Part shown: in pieces, positions 10,236 through 22,600 of the stretch
Layout: every line of letters begins with the position of its first letter
Numbering within the stretch: position 1 is the stretch's first letter
Assembly: GCF_000471905.2 (NCBI RefSeq)
Contig: NW_006498435.1
Span: 3,773,679-3,837,678, forward strand
Source of the DNA: Amborella trichopoda
Lineage: Eukaryota; Streptophyta; Magnoliopsida; Amborellales; Amborellaceae
DNA: 64,000 nucleotides
Direction: 5' to 3'
Program-made: the position numbers and the translations under genes
The notes under the pieces: generated by a model
What the model saw: the letters and a program-made list of their open reading frames with translations, nothing else
Told to the model about the DNA's origin: nothing
Databases searched by the model: none

Positions 10236-11531
10236 GAATTGGGCTAAAACATGGGTGTATGCTCAAAAACTGGCTGGAATTGAAGATAATTACAATTTAA
10301 TTGAATTTAAAGAAATTCTAAAAATAGGTGCAAAATGACTGTTTTACCCCTGCCTAACAATGTGTGGAATTTTAGAACAGTCTGTGCTGCCGCTCAAGAA
10401 TTTGTGTGATCTTACATGACTGACCTGAGGTTGTTTTGATTCCCGTTTGTTTGAAGGATTATTGTTTTCTTGTAGGGCTAGGCATGGTGATCATTTTGAT
10501 ACTAACTTCGAGCTATGAATCATGTTTTTGAGCCATGATTATGAGACTTGAATCTTGAATGAATCTTGAAAATTTCGGATCGATTGTGTGCTCATTCCTT
10601 GAGGTTTCTTCATGATTTTTTCATTGAACCACACTAAGCATGTCATCACGATCATGTTGCAATGAAGGTAGCTTGATTTTGTGTTTGGATTAAGATTTCG
10701 TCGTCTTGCATTTTTGGCCTGAATCTTGACTTCCGGCAGTTGGAATTTACAGTTGCTTTGACACCTTTGTGTGTGAAATCCAATCTTTCATCGTAAGCGA
10801 GGTTCGTACAAGAGATAGCTTCAGACCTCATGCACATAATGCAATTGGTTTTGTGCCGATCGGGTATGCAAGCGTCGTGATCTGGCTGCTCGAACGAGGC
10901 ATGCTACTACTGAGTTTTATGCGACTTCCTTCATGGATCAGAGAATTTCATTGAGTTTTTTTCTCTGCTCAGGTGTCGTCAAGGGGCGTACTACATATCG
11001 AATTGTTCGTCTTGATGATACAAACACTCTCACCAAATTTGGGAGTGATCTGACTTGGAACAAGTGAGATATAGGCCCCAAAAGTGACTACGCGTGACTG
11101 TAAAAATATCCACCTTAAATGGTGTTTACTACGAGGTGGCCACATGGGAATAGTGCAGCCTACCTCTTTTTAGTTTTTTACTCATAACTTTGTCCTGAAG
11201 TGCTCGATTAAGCCAAAACTTAGCCTATAGGGGTTTTAGACCGTGCCAAATCCAATGGCGGTGGTCCCATAGCTGTTTGACGTACTAAAAATATAGCTCT
11301 AGGTACAGGGTCCATTTTAGGGTGCGATTTCGCGAAAATTGTTTCTTTGTGTTCACTACCTTAGACATTTTTTATCGCGATGAAACTTGGCAGGTGATCT
11401 TTTAAAGTGCTGATGGCGATCTTGAGCAATTATGGGGCCATTCAAAGACTATCGATAATTTCCACTGTTTTTTAGACTTTATTGACCTGCTTCCTACCGG
11501 AGACTAAGGTGTTGAAAAATACGTTCAAACA

Positions 11532-11544
11532 GCTTGCCCCATTG
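11532..11544 (-). other. A: polypurine tract region
   Basis: On the minus strand CAATGGGGCAAGC abuts the LTR start TGTTTGAACG. B has GGCGGGGCAAGC and C has GGTGGGGGCATGC at the same place, so the G-run followed by GCAAGC is conserved and is the likely plus-strand primer site. Confidence 0.72.
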
Positions 11545-13084
11545 AATGTTGAGCTTCAAGAGAAGCGGGAAGGAAAATCATTCAGAAAACATCCTTCAGA
11601 TTTTACTTTTTTTCTTCCTAGCCACAGGACCATGTGAACGCCAAGGAGATTCACGTAATGGTGTAACTAGGTTGCTCAGACATAGGGATGCGTTATTTGT
11701 GGGTCCGTCCATGGAGACTTTAGGGGGAGAAGAGACATTTTTTAGGGATCTTGTCGAAGTCCTCAGCCTCGTGCAAACTATTGGTGGTTTTGAAGCTGTG
11801 GATTTTGTACAGACCTTGTCAGTCAGAATCAAGCCCGTCCGGCAATTGACTACCACATGGAGGGGCATTGTTCCCATTTGGTCTGGGTTCATTGGTTTGC
11901 TTTAGTAGGCGTTGTTTGCTGCTACACTAGGTACTCTTTTGATGTTCAGAGTACCACTATGGGTCTCGTCTACCGAGTTCAGTCGAGGGCAGGTTCAATT
12001 AGTCGATCCCCAAGGTTTGGTCGTGCCGGCTAGATGAGCTGACGGCTCTGACAGGTTCTCCCTTTGCTTTGTCAGTTTCCTACCTTTGTAATGTTTGTTT
12101 ATAGAGTGTATTTGTGACCTCATGAGAATAATGTTCTTCCTCATGAGACTTGTCTTGCCGTCTTGGTGAGCCTTCTGTCTTTCGAGTCCTTTTAAAATTG
12201 GACTCAAGCTATCAGAATCTTTTGCTTGAAGCTCATATTTTTGGAGTATTGGTATTTATGACCCTAGGGATTTTCTTCTTTTGGATGAGGGCTGAAGCCG
12301 CCTGTTGAGACGAGTGCTGCATCAACTTGTTTATTGGTCCAAGTGTCCTTTACATATTTTCACTTGAACTTGGGAGGCGACACCGTAGAGACAGTTTTCA
12401 CCTTCTTTTTATTTTGGGGCTCTTTTACCCATGAACGTTTGGCCATGTCCACCCTTTTCATCCATTTTTACTCACGATGCCCTTTCGGGTTTTCACCGTG
12501 CCTAGTTTTATTTTATTCAAGGAACGCTTTTACTCATGGTTTCGTGACCCTACCCGTCCATCATTTTTGCTCATAGCATTCCCTTGTTAAGGTATACACC
12601 ATGCTAGTTATTTTTCATTCATCATTTTTTGTGAAGGCGTGTTTAAGGTCATGCCTTCAGGACTTGTGCGAAACAGTTTAACGTCATGCGATCTGGACAT
12701 CCACTCTGGTTTAAGGTCATATAGCTGGACCATGGTGGTGATGAACGGCAGTCTATGGAGGCCATTGGAGTGACTATGGTGGTGGTTTGACTCACTTGGG
12801 GAATTGACATTAGGCTACCTATAAGAGATGGATGACGTATGAAATGTGAGTGGATGATGGTGACCCTCTAACTTACAACAAGTATGGATGGCGGGATGGT
12901 TTGCCGTTTTGTGAGCACGAGTGAGAATCACTAAGGAATGAGGTATGGTGATGAAGTGAATGAACTCACTGAGGAGGTAATGAAGATGGTGCGCGCACAC
13001 TAACAGGTAGGTTAGGGAAGGTGTGCGTGAAAGTGCACGTAAAGGAGTGTGCGCATATGTGGGGGCACGTTTATGATCATACCC
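11545..13084 (-). other. A: noncoding 3' internal region
   Basis: No gene is seen. The text is conserved with C (29,795-29,943 and 49,699-51,050) and, reversed, with B (44,666-45,440 and 46,411-46,794), which shows it is an element part rather than captured DNA. Short open frames here are not conserved as frames and are rejected. Confidence 0.75.
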
Positions 13085-13925
13085 CCGGGACCTATGCAAA
13101 GCAGTTTATCATCATGCAGCTAGGACGTGTACTATGGTTTTTAAAGGTCATACAACTATACCATGGATAAGCAGTTTAAAGTCATACAACAAGGACCATG
13201 CAGTTTAAGGTCGTGCAACTAGACCTCTGCTACAGTTTAAGGTCATATAGTTCGGACCATGGATGTGAAGTTTAGGGTCATGCAGCTAAGACCGTGCAGT
13301 TTAAGGTCATGCAACTAGATCTTTGCTACAGTTTATAGTTTGGACCATGGTTGTGCAGTTTAGGGTCTTGCAGCTAAGACTGTACAGTTTAAGTTCGTGC
13401 AACTAGACCTCCACTACAGTTTAAGGTCATATAATTTGGACCATGGTGTTGTGTAGTTTAGGGTCATGCACCTAAGATCGTGCAATTTAAGGTCATGCAA
13501 GTAGACCTCCGCTACACTTTAAGGTCATATATTCGGACCATGGTTGTGCTGCTTAGGGTCTTGCAGCTAAGACCATGCAATTTAAGGTCGTACAACTAGA
13601 CCTCCACTACAATTTAAGGTCATATAGTTTGGACCTTGGCTGTGCAGCTTAGGGTCATGCAGCTATGACCGTGCAGTTTAAGGTCATATAGTTTGGACAA
13701 TGGCTGTGCAGTTTAGGGTCATGCAGCTAAGGCCGTGCAGTTTAAGGTCGTGGAACTAGACCTCCGCTACACTTTAAGGTCATATTGTTTGGACCATGGC
13801 TGTGCATTTTAGAGCCATGCTGCTAAGACCATGCAATTTAAGGTCGTGCAACTGGACCTCCGCTACAGTTTAAGGTCATATAGTTTGGACCATGTAGTTT
13901 AGGGTCGTGCATCTAGACCGTGATG
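13085..13925. repeat. TTTAAGGTC higher-order array (A copy)
   Basis: Repeating units of about 30 bp, each with GTTTAAGGTC and a nearby GACC partner (e.g. GGTCATGCAGCTAAGACC), alternate in three flavours to give a higher-order period of about 95-110 bp. The flavours are ...CAGCTAAGACC, ...CAACTAGACCTCCGCTA and ...ATAGTTTGGACCATG. The same three flavours recur in B (44,030-44,665) and C (51,055-52,878). Confidence 0.9.
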
Positions 13926-14384
13926 TACCGCCATGTAGGTGAAGCTCATTGAGAAATGGATTTGTTGATGGAAATCTGACTCCCTGAGGATAAAATGGTT
14001 AAGACCATTCACAAACTGAGGGCTCAAATGGAAATAGTGATCTGATGAAGGATGGCCAATAGAGGCGGACTTCACAAGGGCTTAGGGGAAGGTAAGCATA
14101 CTCTATAGAGTGAAAGATGGCTTGGTGTGAAACTGACCCACTGAAAATTGAAGAGGTAAGAATGATCCTCACTTCACTGGGGATAATGGGCCGTAGTATG
14201 TGTGTGACTCCTACGGGGATAAGGGATAGCTCCTAACTCCATTAGGGATGATAGGCCATAATTTGGGTGCAACATCACTGGGGATGATAGGTCACGGCTT
14301 GGGTGCAACCTCACTTAGAATAAGTGGTAGGATACATAATACTTCAACCTAGGGTAGATGACAATAGACTGCTTGAAATATAGC
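13926..14384. repeat. Diverged GGGGATAATGGG-type short repeats (A copy)
   Basis: A noncoding spacer with several loose copies of a phrase such as CACTGGGGATAATGGG, 40-60 bp apart. Equivalent spacers occur in B (43,546-44,029) and C (within 51,260-52,500). No gene is visible. Confidence 0.55.
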
Positions 14385-14745
14385 TGGCGCAAAATGCTAG
14401 CTGTTTCTTGCGAGTATTCAATCAGCGTTGAGTTCTCAAAAAACACAATTGGCACTGGGTTACTAAATATTCAACTGGTGTTGTGAACGACCCATGATAT
14501 TGTTTGAAGACAACTGACACTAATTTAACTGGAGTTAGGGTCGTTTGGAAACACACCTGGCACTAATTCAACCAGCACTACGGTTGTTTTGAAACACACC
14601 CGGTGCTAGGGTTGTTTTGAAACACACCCGGTACTAGCGTTGTTTCGAAAACTCACCCGACGCTAATTCAACCGGTGCTAGGGTCGTTTGAAAGCCCACT
14701 CGACACTAAGTCAAACGGCGCTAGGGTTGGGTCGATGAGAGTTAC
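14385..14745. repeat. Array upstream of the antisense promoter (A): CCGGTGCTAGGG unit
   Basis: About ten diverged copies of a 30-40-bp unit with core ACCGGTGCTAGGGT and a spacer like TGTTTTGAAACACAC. The array ends about 105 bp before the antisense TATA box. The core matches the core of the U5 array in the LTRs of A and B, on the same strand. Confidence 0.85.
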
Positions 14746-14849
14746 CTTAGGCCTCGAGTCAAAGCCTGACCCAGCTCATCGTCGCTTGGCTTTCCTTGGA
14801 CACGACTGAAATTCCCAGTTTGTGAGGGGCATTTAAGGGTAGTGTGGTC

Positions 14850-14856
14850 TATATAA
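14850..14856 (+). promoter_or_regulatory. Antisense-gene TATA box (A)
   Basis: TATATAA within GTCTATATAAGGAGG. The same block, with a GAGGGGCATT-like stretch upstream, occurs at the same place in B (43,073-43,079, minus strand) and in decayed form in C (53,452-53,458). Its conservation in position and context in three elements supports a real promoter for the PMD gene, which lies antisense to the element. Confidence 0.75.
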
Positions 14857-15912
14857 GGAGGTAAAATCCTCTTTTTCCCTCACTTATCACCAAGGGTAAA
14901 AAAAAAACTTAAGCGCGAGTTTTCTTTAACAGCGAGGAGTGGGTGCTCGGTTGAAGTTCCGAAAAACAGTGGGTCTTCACCAAAAGTTTTGTAGGGAAGG
15001 TTTTCGATCATCAGTAGGATTCTAGGCGGTTTTGCAGGGAAAACCTACGGTGTGCAGACTTTTGCTAAGAATTTGGCGAACTTGCAGGGAAAGAAGCAGG
15101 AAAGGAGAGTTCTCTAGGGAGTTTTCCAGGAAACAAAAGAGATTCTAGCTGCAACAATTTTTGGTAGAAGAGGTGGGAAATGAAACTGTGAGCATTTTCG
15201 CGTGTCTTAGGACTTTTTCGGGGAGTTTTCCAAGAATTTTTAAGAGATTTCCAGGAGATTGTGGTAACTTTTCGACACTGTTATCGGTGTCGCAGATATT
15301 CGCGGGACTTAGGGGATGTTTTGCAAGAGTTTTCAGTGAAGTTCTAGTGCTGTCCAAGACAAAAACATAAGCGGGAAAGTTTTTCAATGGGTTTTCTGGC
15401 CGTGCAAGAGAAGTTTCAGCAGGAGACAAATGGTCACAAGAGGTGGATTATCGTGGAAGGCGTATAGTTGTAGGAGGTGAACCATCATGGAGGTGAACCA
15501 TCGTAGGGGAAGTGTACGGTTACCTCCGACAATCGTGCATCAAGCGGAGCAATGAGTCATGGTGACGGTTGTCAGTCCCTCGTGTGTGAGGTGGCGTCGA
15601 AGGATGTGGAGATGGTTGTCAGTTGGCATAAATAAATTCGAGGTGTCACGACTAAGATTCGTGGCACGTGGAGAGATTCGATCACAGCCGGCGCTAGCCT
15701 TGGACAAGCTCAATCGACGCTAGTCGTACCGGTGTTAGGTGTTGGCAACTCAACCAGTGCTAAGTGTTGAAAAAATCAACCGGTGCTAGCTGTTGGCACA
15801 CAACCGGCCCTGGGCATTGGAAAACATAACCAATGCTAAGTGTTGGCAAACTCGGTCGGCACTGATCCCGTGTCCTAGCATCATTTAGGAGTAAGCTACC
15901 AGGCCATTTGTA
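14857..15912 (+). other. Antisense-gene leader (A)
   Basis: About 1.05 kb separates the TATA box from the presumed start of the PMD frame. The spacing is about 1.13 kb in B and 1.06 kb in C. It contains runs like TTTTCCAGG and GGGAAAGTTTTC and, near its end, a second array (15,680-15,865). No long frame is visible. An intron in this leader is possible but cannot be decided by eye. Confidence 0.6.
15680..15865. repeat. Array in the antisense leader (A)
   Basis: Five or six copies of a 35-38-bp unit, e.g. AACCGGTGCTAGCTGTTGGC, end about 50 bp before the PMD frame. B has the same array at 41,990-42,310. The core is again the CCGGTGCTAG motif of the LTR and pre-promoter arrays. Confidence 0.82.
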
Positions 15913-18900
15913 ATTGCTGGTTCCTCTTACTAAATTCCCAATGTGAAGAGGCTTCCAAGGGAGGGAGAGATTGGTGTCTGTGATTTTATCGACGAAGTTT
16001 TATTAAGGGGTGAGCCCATTTGGCTAACCCAACTAGTAAGCGAACCAGAGTGGCCCCTCAATGTCACTTTCATTACTGACCCCATTTGTTTCGAAGTGCG
16101 TGAGGGCAATGATGGCAACATCAGTACTGAAGAAGGGATGACGCTTCTTCATTGCATGCATAGGAACATAGCTTCTGGGGAGAACTTGCCTACCTTAGGG
16201 AAGCGGAAGGTACAGGCAAAGGGATTACTAAGGTGGTCAGCAAAAGGCCTCCGAATTCAAGGGGAGCACTAATACCTGAAGGGATACACTTCTTGGACTG
16301 CCAAGGTATTGGTGTCATACAGAAGCACTCTTGAACGTGCTTCACTATTGGCAGCGGTCCAATGTTCGGCCAACTACTATGACTGTTGCTCTAATACAAT
16401 AAAGGTATTGCTGGAGACATGGAGCCATGTTAGTAATACCTGGCTTCTTGGGCATGAGAAAGCAAGGATCTCTTTGCTAGATCTTCATTTTATTGGAGGC
16501 CACCCGATGATTGGGGCTATGTAACTCAGTCATCTTTGGTGGTGTTAAATTGGGGGATGAAGAGCCACCTGCTAGCCTTCAAAAGATCTTTGAGGTCTAT
16601 CATTCGATCGCCTGCCGGTCCAGCAATGACAGGGTTACCTTTACGGAGTGGGTAAAATTCTTTTGTGGGGTTTATCCTGAAGGTGGCCAGGATACTCCAA
16701 AAGGGAAAGGGAATGCAATTACAAAGGAGTCGCCTCCCTTATATCAACTTGAGACCGGGGATGACCATGTCTTCTTGGCCGCAAATTTGGCCTTAATTTT
16801 GTGTAGATTCGTGCTTCCTGGCTATGTAGACGACATTCGTTCAGGAGTACTGCATGTGGCTTGTGACATGGCCAGAGGGCATGAGTATGCCCTTGTTCAG
16901 CCGGTCTTGTGCACCATATATCATGGCTTTGGGGCCATTTCTCGTGGAAAGGCCTATAGGGGAAAAGAGGGAGGGAATGGATTGTTGGAGGAGAGGCTTT
17001 TCCCCGGGATTTTAAAAATTTATTCCCTATGCATTACATGTACGGGTGGCTGGGGGCCTATTTCCCTAACACCTATGTCAAGCATCAGTACTCAGGAGAT
17101 AAATTGTGGCCCTTCTTGATGAGGATTACGAAACAGAGGGATATCTTCCATACCCCAGGGGAGGCTCAGGGTCTATTTGGGAATGATTCTTTGAATGTGA
17201 GGAGAGTCCCTTTTCCGGTTGGGACCTTCACCAACTATGCTTTTATTGATGGGTTGGGACAGGAGCTGGATGATGCCTCAACAGCGATTAAGGAACTCAT
17301 TTTCATCCTGAGCATCAGATGGGGAGTCTTACCTTACCAGACTCCGCACAGTGTCAGGTTAGAGGGGTATTTCCCTCACCACTTTGCCCATCAGCACGGG
17401 CTTGATCAAGGCTGCCCCTTCTCGATATTCTTCAAAAAGCACTGGAGTAAGGTGAACAAAGGGAAGACAGAAGAGCTTAGAACTTTCCATGAGTGCTGGC
17501 TGCCAGAGCATATACGGACCGCTTGGTCTATGTGTCTAGAGATGACAGAAACCAGCAAGTATGTAATACCCCACTTCAGCAGAAGGGTTCGGATTATGAA
17601 GGCCTATGTGAACTGGTGGAGACTCACCAGCAAGGGATATTGGGATAAAGATCACCCTTGGAAAGGGGTGAATAGTAACTGGCGCCAGGATATCAGGCAA
17701 AGGAGACTGGCGGATGCTCCAGCTCTTGATGTGGTATTCTTCTTAGATTATCCCTCCAACTAGCGAGCTTTGGAGCTTCCCTGTGAGATAGCAGCTGATG
17801 AGGCCTCGTCAGAATTCCTTGCAATGCAGACGAGGACTGGGAGTGTTTTTGACAATCTTAGTTCCATCATTGCGTGGGATGAGGGGCGACAAGTCCTTGG
17901 TTATGAGAAGCGTTCCCCACAGGATTTGAATGCTCTCATTGGGAGTGGTCCGACAGTAAATCAGCTAGAGGGCCTTCTCAAGGAGGTGGATCTGAAGCAG
18001 CAGGTCCTACTTCAGCATGGGGAGAAGAAAAGAAAGCGCTCGAGTGCTGCTGATACCTGTGCAACACCTTCAGTTAGTGGGCGTATTCAGAGGTGCAAGA
18101 GTGCAAAACTTCCTATGGTGTCAAAATCGGAAGGTAGCTCTTCCTCTGCTGATATTTTAAGAACTACTCCGGTATTACCTTCTGTGCTCTCTAGACCAAC
18201 TTCTGCCTCTCCTGAATTGTTTTCTTTTTCTTCAGAAACTGAGGCAGACGACTCGGCCGCTTCGATCCCATTGTCATTGCTTCAGATCGGGAGGTGACTC
18301 TATATCTTGAGGAGGCGCCCTTGAGTCCAGAGGTAGTTCCTGAATCAGGGGTGGCTTAGATGGAGACTGCTGAGGATGAAAGCCCTGAATCAACTACTCC
18401 AGATGGGGGCTTGATGTTGATGTGGACTCCATGCCTTAGGAGCATAGTGCCCCGACCGAGGCAGAGGCTATGACTCAAGGGGAAGAGATTGAAGTTCATG
18501 AAGTGTCTGAGCACTAGGAGGTCGTTGCCCTGTTGGACGAAGGTCGCAACGATGAGGGAGTTGAACTCTTTGTAGCTGAGGTTCTACCTGTTGAAGGTGG
18601 AAGCCAAATGGATGAAACCGTCGCTAGAGATGAATTGGTTGGCGAAGGCCGATGAGAAGAGGTTGTCCCTGAACTTGATAATGCTAAGGCGATAGCTCAG
18701 GTCGATGAAGAAGTGGAGGTCCCCATAAGAGAGGGTCAAGCCAGCGAGACTGGTATTGAAGAGCCTAGGCAGGTTGAGGCTGGAGTCGTATATGAGTTGG
18801 AGGGATAAGAAGCTCTAGTAGGCTTTTCCCTTGTTTCAGAGGAGCCAGTGGCTCAGATGGCTATTACTTCAACAAGACCGGTCCTTGAGGTCGAGGTTTC

Positions 18901-19554
18901 TTCAGTCGCAGTGGTCCCAGCAGCATCATCTAGACTTGTTTTTAGTGGTGTTTCTAGCATGATTGCAGGCATGATTAGAGCAGGCCTTCAGGGCTTGAGG
19001 GAGCTGCCCCCTGATGAGCTGGGTGAAGCCTTGGCAAAGCTGAGGGCGTTCGCCATGACTACAGTGGTTGGGAGTGCCCCAAAAGTGCTTTCCCATTTTA
19101 ATGCAACTCTAAACGAGTTGGAGAGCTGGAGGTTGGGAGTGCTACATCATGAAGAAGAAACTAAGAAGTTAGCTTCTTTGGAAGAGTCGCTCTTGCGTCG
19201 CCATGAGAAAATAGATGCCTGCATCGAGAAGAAAGCCTCGTTGCTAACTAACCATTAGCAGGAACTCAAGAGGGAGGCACAAGGAAGGTTCAAGAGAATG
19301 ATTGAAATCCGAGAGGCAATGCAACTACTGAAACAGGAATTCACGGGCCTCAAGATGGAGATGGCTCAAAGGAAGGCCATGGAGGCCTCATTGGTCAAAG
19401 ATTTGTCGAACTTAATGGCACAATTGAGTCAGAAACTGCAGCGATGACAGAGGAGGCTCAAATAGTGGCGGAGCTGAAGGAGCATATCCAAGGCATCGAG
19501 ACTTCTCTTACAGTGTGCAGCACAGAGATCAATAAGATTATTGACCATTTCTGA
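15913..19554 (+). pseudogene. Antisense plant-mobile-domain (PMD) gene of A
   Basis: The encoded protein, of roughly 1,200 residues, would start with a PMD (aminotransferase-like) domain (about 15.9-17.75 kb). Recognisable stretches are WPLNVTFITDPICFEVREG, SWTAKVLVSYRSTLERASLL, LLDLHFIGGHP, DHVFLAANLALILCRFVLPG and YFPHHFAHQHGLDQGCPFS. Then follow a basic, nuclear-localisation-like patch (EKKRKRSSAAD, near 18,025), a Ser/Glu-rich acidic linker (18.1-18.85 kb) and a coiled coil rich in E, K and L (19.0-19.55 kb). PMDs occur in plant transposons, in antisense frames of large Ty3/gypsy elements, and in the host MAIL1/MAIN proteins linked to silencing. Its function here is unknown. It is broken by roughly eight to ten changes. 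The start is placed by comparison with B. Confidence 0.85.
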
Positions 19555-19601
19555 ACATGTCAATTTCTTTTGTCAGTACTTGTAAAAGTTTTTAAGTGAT
19601 G

Positions 19602-19607
19602 AATAAA
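19602..19607 (+). terminator. Poly(A) signal of the antisense gene (A)
   Basis: AATAAA inside GATGAATAAAG, about 50 bp after the end of the PMD frame. The same context recurs in B (38,202-38,207, minus strand) and C (56,077-56,082), each shortly after the frame end, so the antisense transcript likely ends inside the element. Confidence 0.72.
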
Positions 19608-19686
19608 GTGTCTCTTTATTTTGACTTTGCCACATGAATTCATTCTCTTCTAAATGCCTCTCGACACTTCAAATGTCTCAAGAGGC

Positions 19687-22600
19687 TAATACCTTAAGCC
19701 TTGTTTAGCCCCATGGTGGGTTGTCGCGACTTGGATAGCTTCAAAATGGGGAGACGTTGTTTTTTCTCATCTTAATGTCTAACTAGCCAAGGGCTCATAG
19801 TCCATTTTCCTTATGATCTGGTGAGCCTAGTCACTATAGATAGTCTAGTCAAGAGGGGCCTCGGCCTCCTTTAGTGGCGCTTTTATTTCAATTTCATCAT
19901 AGTTTTTAGTTCCGGCATGAATTCCTTGAGATGCTTTGAAGCGATACACATGACCTCCATTTGACTCTGGAGACTGCGAACTTCGGTTCTTAAGTTTGCT
20001 AGAGGATCCTGCCCTTGAGGGGAAGAATGTTTCCCTTCATCAAGCTGCTCTCTTGAGAGGTCGGGGAAAAGTAAAACTTTTAGCTGGTCACCGGTCTGAG
20101 GAGTGTCCTCTATACTTATAGCAACTAGATTTTGAAAAATATTTCACGGCGGTTGTCGAGCCGCATCGGCTTTCAAGAGCGTAATGGGGATGTGCAAGAC
20201 ATTCTGTTGGTCAGGCGTATTGGTGATCCTTGGAGCCACGAATTCTATCCCCATGGTTTGCTCAATCTCAAGAATTACCTCCAGTTCATCTTCTGATTAA
20301 GGTGGCTCAGAACTGGCGGCAGAGGTGGAAGACTCTATTTCAAATAAAGAAGGAGTTTCTTAAGGGATGATGATTGGGATGCTATAATGAAGGGTGGTTA
20401 GGGGTAAAGTCCTGCCCTGCCTTTCTTCCTCTTTGAACATGTTTACTAATGTTCTCCCAACATCCTCAGCATCTTCTTGAGACAAGGACGCAGTCTTGCT
20501 TGTAGACTTCTGACCTTCATCATTTGGCTTTTGAGGCAATACCAGATCCGTGAAGTAATATTTAGCATTGGTATAGTGGGTTTTGGCTACAGAGAACTGT
20601 CTCTTATCAGCGTAGACCGTACGTTGTCTCCCATCTCGACTATATTTGAAGCACCGATGGAATGTTGATGGAACCACCCCTGGTCATGGAGCCATGGCCG
20701 ATTGAGGAGGATATTGTAAGAAGTGTCTGTGTCGATTACATGAAACTCAACATAATCGTTTAAGTCACTGATCTTAAAACGAAGGCGTACCATGCCAGCT
20801 GGCTTCTCCCCTGATTGGTTGAATCCTTGAACTGAGACATGGGTCTAGTAAGGATCGTCCTTGAAATAAGGTTGACTGTCGACCCTCCATCTAACATAAT
20901 TCGGTTGATGAGGCATGCATGCAATTCGCCAGTAATAAAGAGAGAGCGATTATGAAAATTTTCCCCCAGCTGCAAATCGTCCTCTGAAAAGGTGATTAGA
21001 ATACATCCTTGAAAAATAGTCGCGTCGACCTCAATAGGCTGAACTTTGGTTTCATACACTTCTGGGTTAAATAGACCTTGAACCAAAGCCATCTAGTAAT
21101 CCTTCGACAGTATGAGGGCATCGTAGACACTGAGAAGCGCTGAAAGTTTCCGTAGATGCCCTATCACATCATATTTCACCTTTTCTTGATCAATGCCTTG
21201 TGCTCCCAGTCTTGCCATTGATTTGAGTGGTATGTTGGGTTGAGAAGCAGATTTGGGTAAAAAGGTTTATTTTGACCGGATGGCTGACTTGATTGCACAA
21301 TAGGCTTGGTTTGAGTGATGAAAATTTGAGGTTTTGGAACAGACTGACTGCATGGGATAAAAGGGGTCCTAGGAAGTTGGAGAATAGGTGCATTTTTTAA
21401 GGTGTTGGGATTAGGAAGGAGCCTAGGGAGTTGTAGGATAGGCCGACTAGTCTTTGGATTAAGGGGCAGTAGCTGATTGGGGAACTTCAAAGTGCACGAC
21501 TTTTGTGGTGGAGGCTGCAGCATCTTCCCTGATATGAGATTTATCTGCCCCGTGGTGGGTATTGCTTTTGAAATTTACACCATGTGGCAAGCTCCCTGAG
21601 AATAGGAGTTTTGCTCATTTGACTCTCTCAGTCTCTGCTCCAAGTTAGGCTCGGGGGGCCACTGAGGTTTCTTTGGCTTCAACTTCTTGTGCTTCTTTGA
21701 AGAAGGTGGCTCTGCCTTCGCTTTAGTTGCCAGGGCATCAACAACTGTTAGGAATCCTGCTGCCTGTGCGAGAGTTTTTCTCTATCGTTCCCGCTGCATC
21801 CTGCTTATAATGGATCCTGCAAGTTCTCGGTCTAGAGCCTCAAAGTCTGGAGATATCAAGGTTGTATCTGCAGGGAACATAGAAGAGGGAGAATGAGGAG
21901 CAAGAGGGGAAGAACGAGAGGGGTTAGAAGGTGGAGTACTTTTAAGGCCATTCCCCTCATAAAACCGATCTGGGCAGCTTTTTACGTCATCACCAGGGTT
22001 GGACAGGTGCAGGGTCTTTTAAGTCTTTCCCTTACTTAAACCATTGTGGAGTGCTTTTAACATCATCACCCTCATTGGACGTATGCTGAGTGGGAGATGG
22101 CACATGGATGTCTTTCTTAACAAGATGAAGAAGGAAGAAGGATCGTGATGGATGAAGTCCATTAAAGTCTGCAGTGAAGGTAGGGGCAGGAGAAATTCTT
22201 GCTCGACTGTGGGTTGAGCGGTCTTGTTTCTTCGACGAGCCCTTAGTGCCCGTCGTTTTCTGGTTTTCTGAGGTGATGTGTGATTCGCCTCACTAGGCTA
22301 GAAAACAGCCTTAGCTTCTGCTTCGGTCATGGTAGACTCTCCATGGCTAAGGAATCGACTGTTTCACATAGTCTAAATCATTAATAAGAAGGTCCTGATA
22401 AGAAGGTCCTGCTTTGGGAGATCTCCTTACCTTGATGGAGAAGTGACTTGGGGGTTACTAACAGGAAGATTGTAAAACTCCTGACACTCCCGTATTTTCT
22501 TTGTGAATATATCAGGAAAACTTTTGCATTCTGACAGGTAATGGCCTCTTATCTGATGGTATGGGCACCAACGATCTTCTGTCCCCTTAGCAAGGTGACA

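Larger units (their letters stand above)
8082..11531 (-). mobile_element. A: 3' LTR
   Basis: Begins on the plus strand with TGGTTAGGTGCC and ends with ACGTTCAAACA. In element orientation, U3 is about 10.2-11.5 kb, the TATA box is near 10,230, the poly(A) signal near 10,176, and U5 is about 8.1-10.1 kb, filled with two arrays. The U3 is shared in outline with the LTRs of B and C. No genes. Confidence 0.92.

Noticed and set aside
15913-19554. PMD sequence as an independent host gene (MAIL1/MAIN-like) in intergenic DNA.
   Set aside because: The same gene sits at the same place and orientation in three elements between the same arrays, so it belongs to the element.
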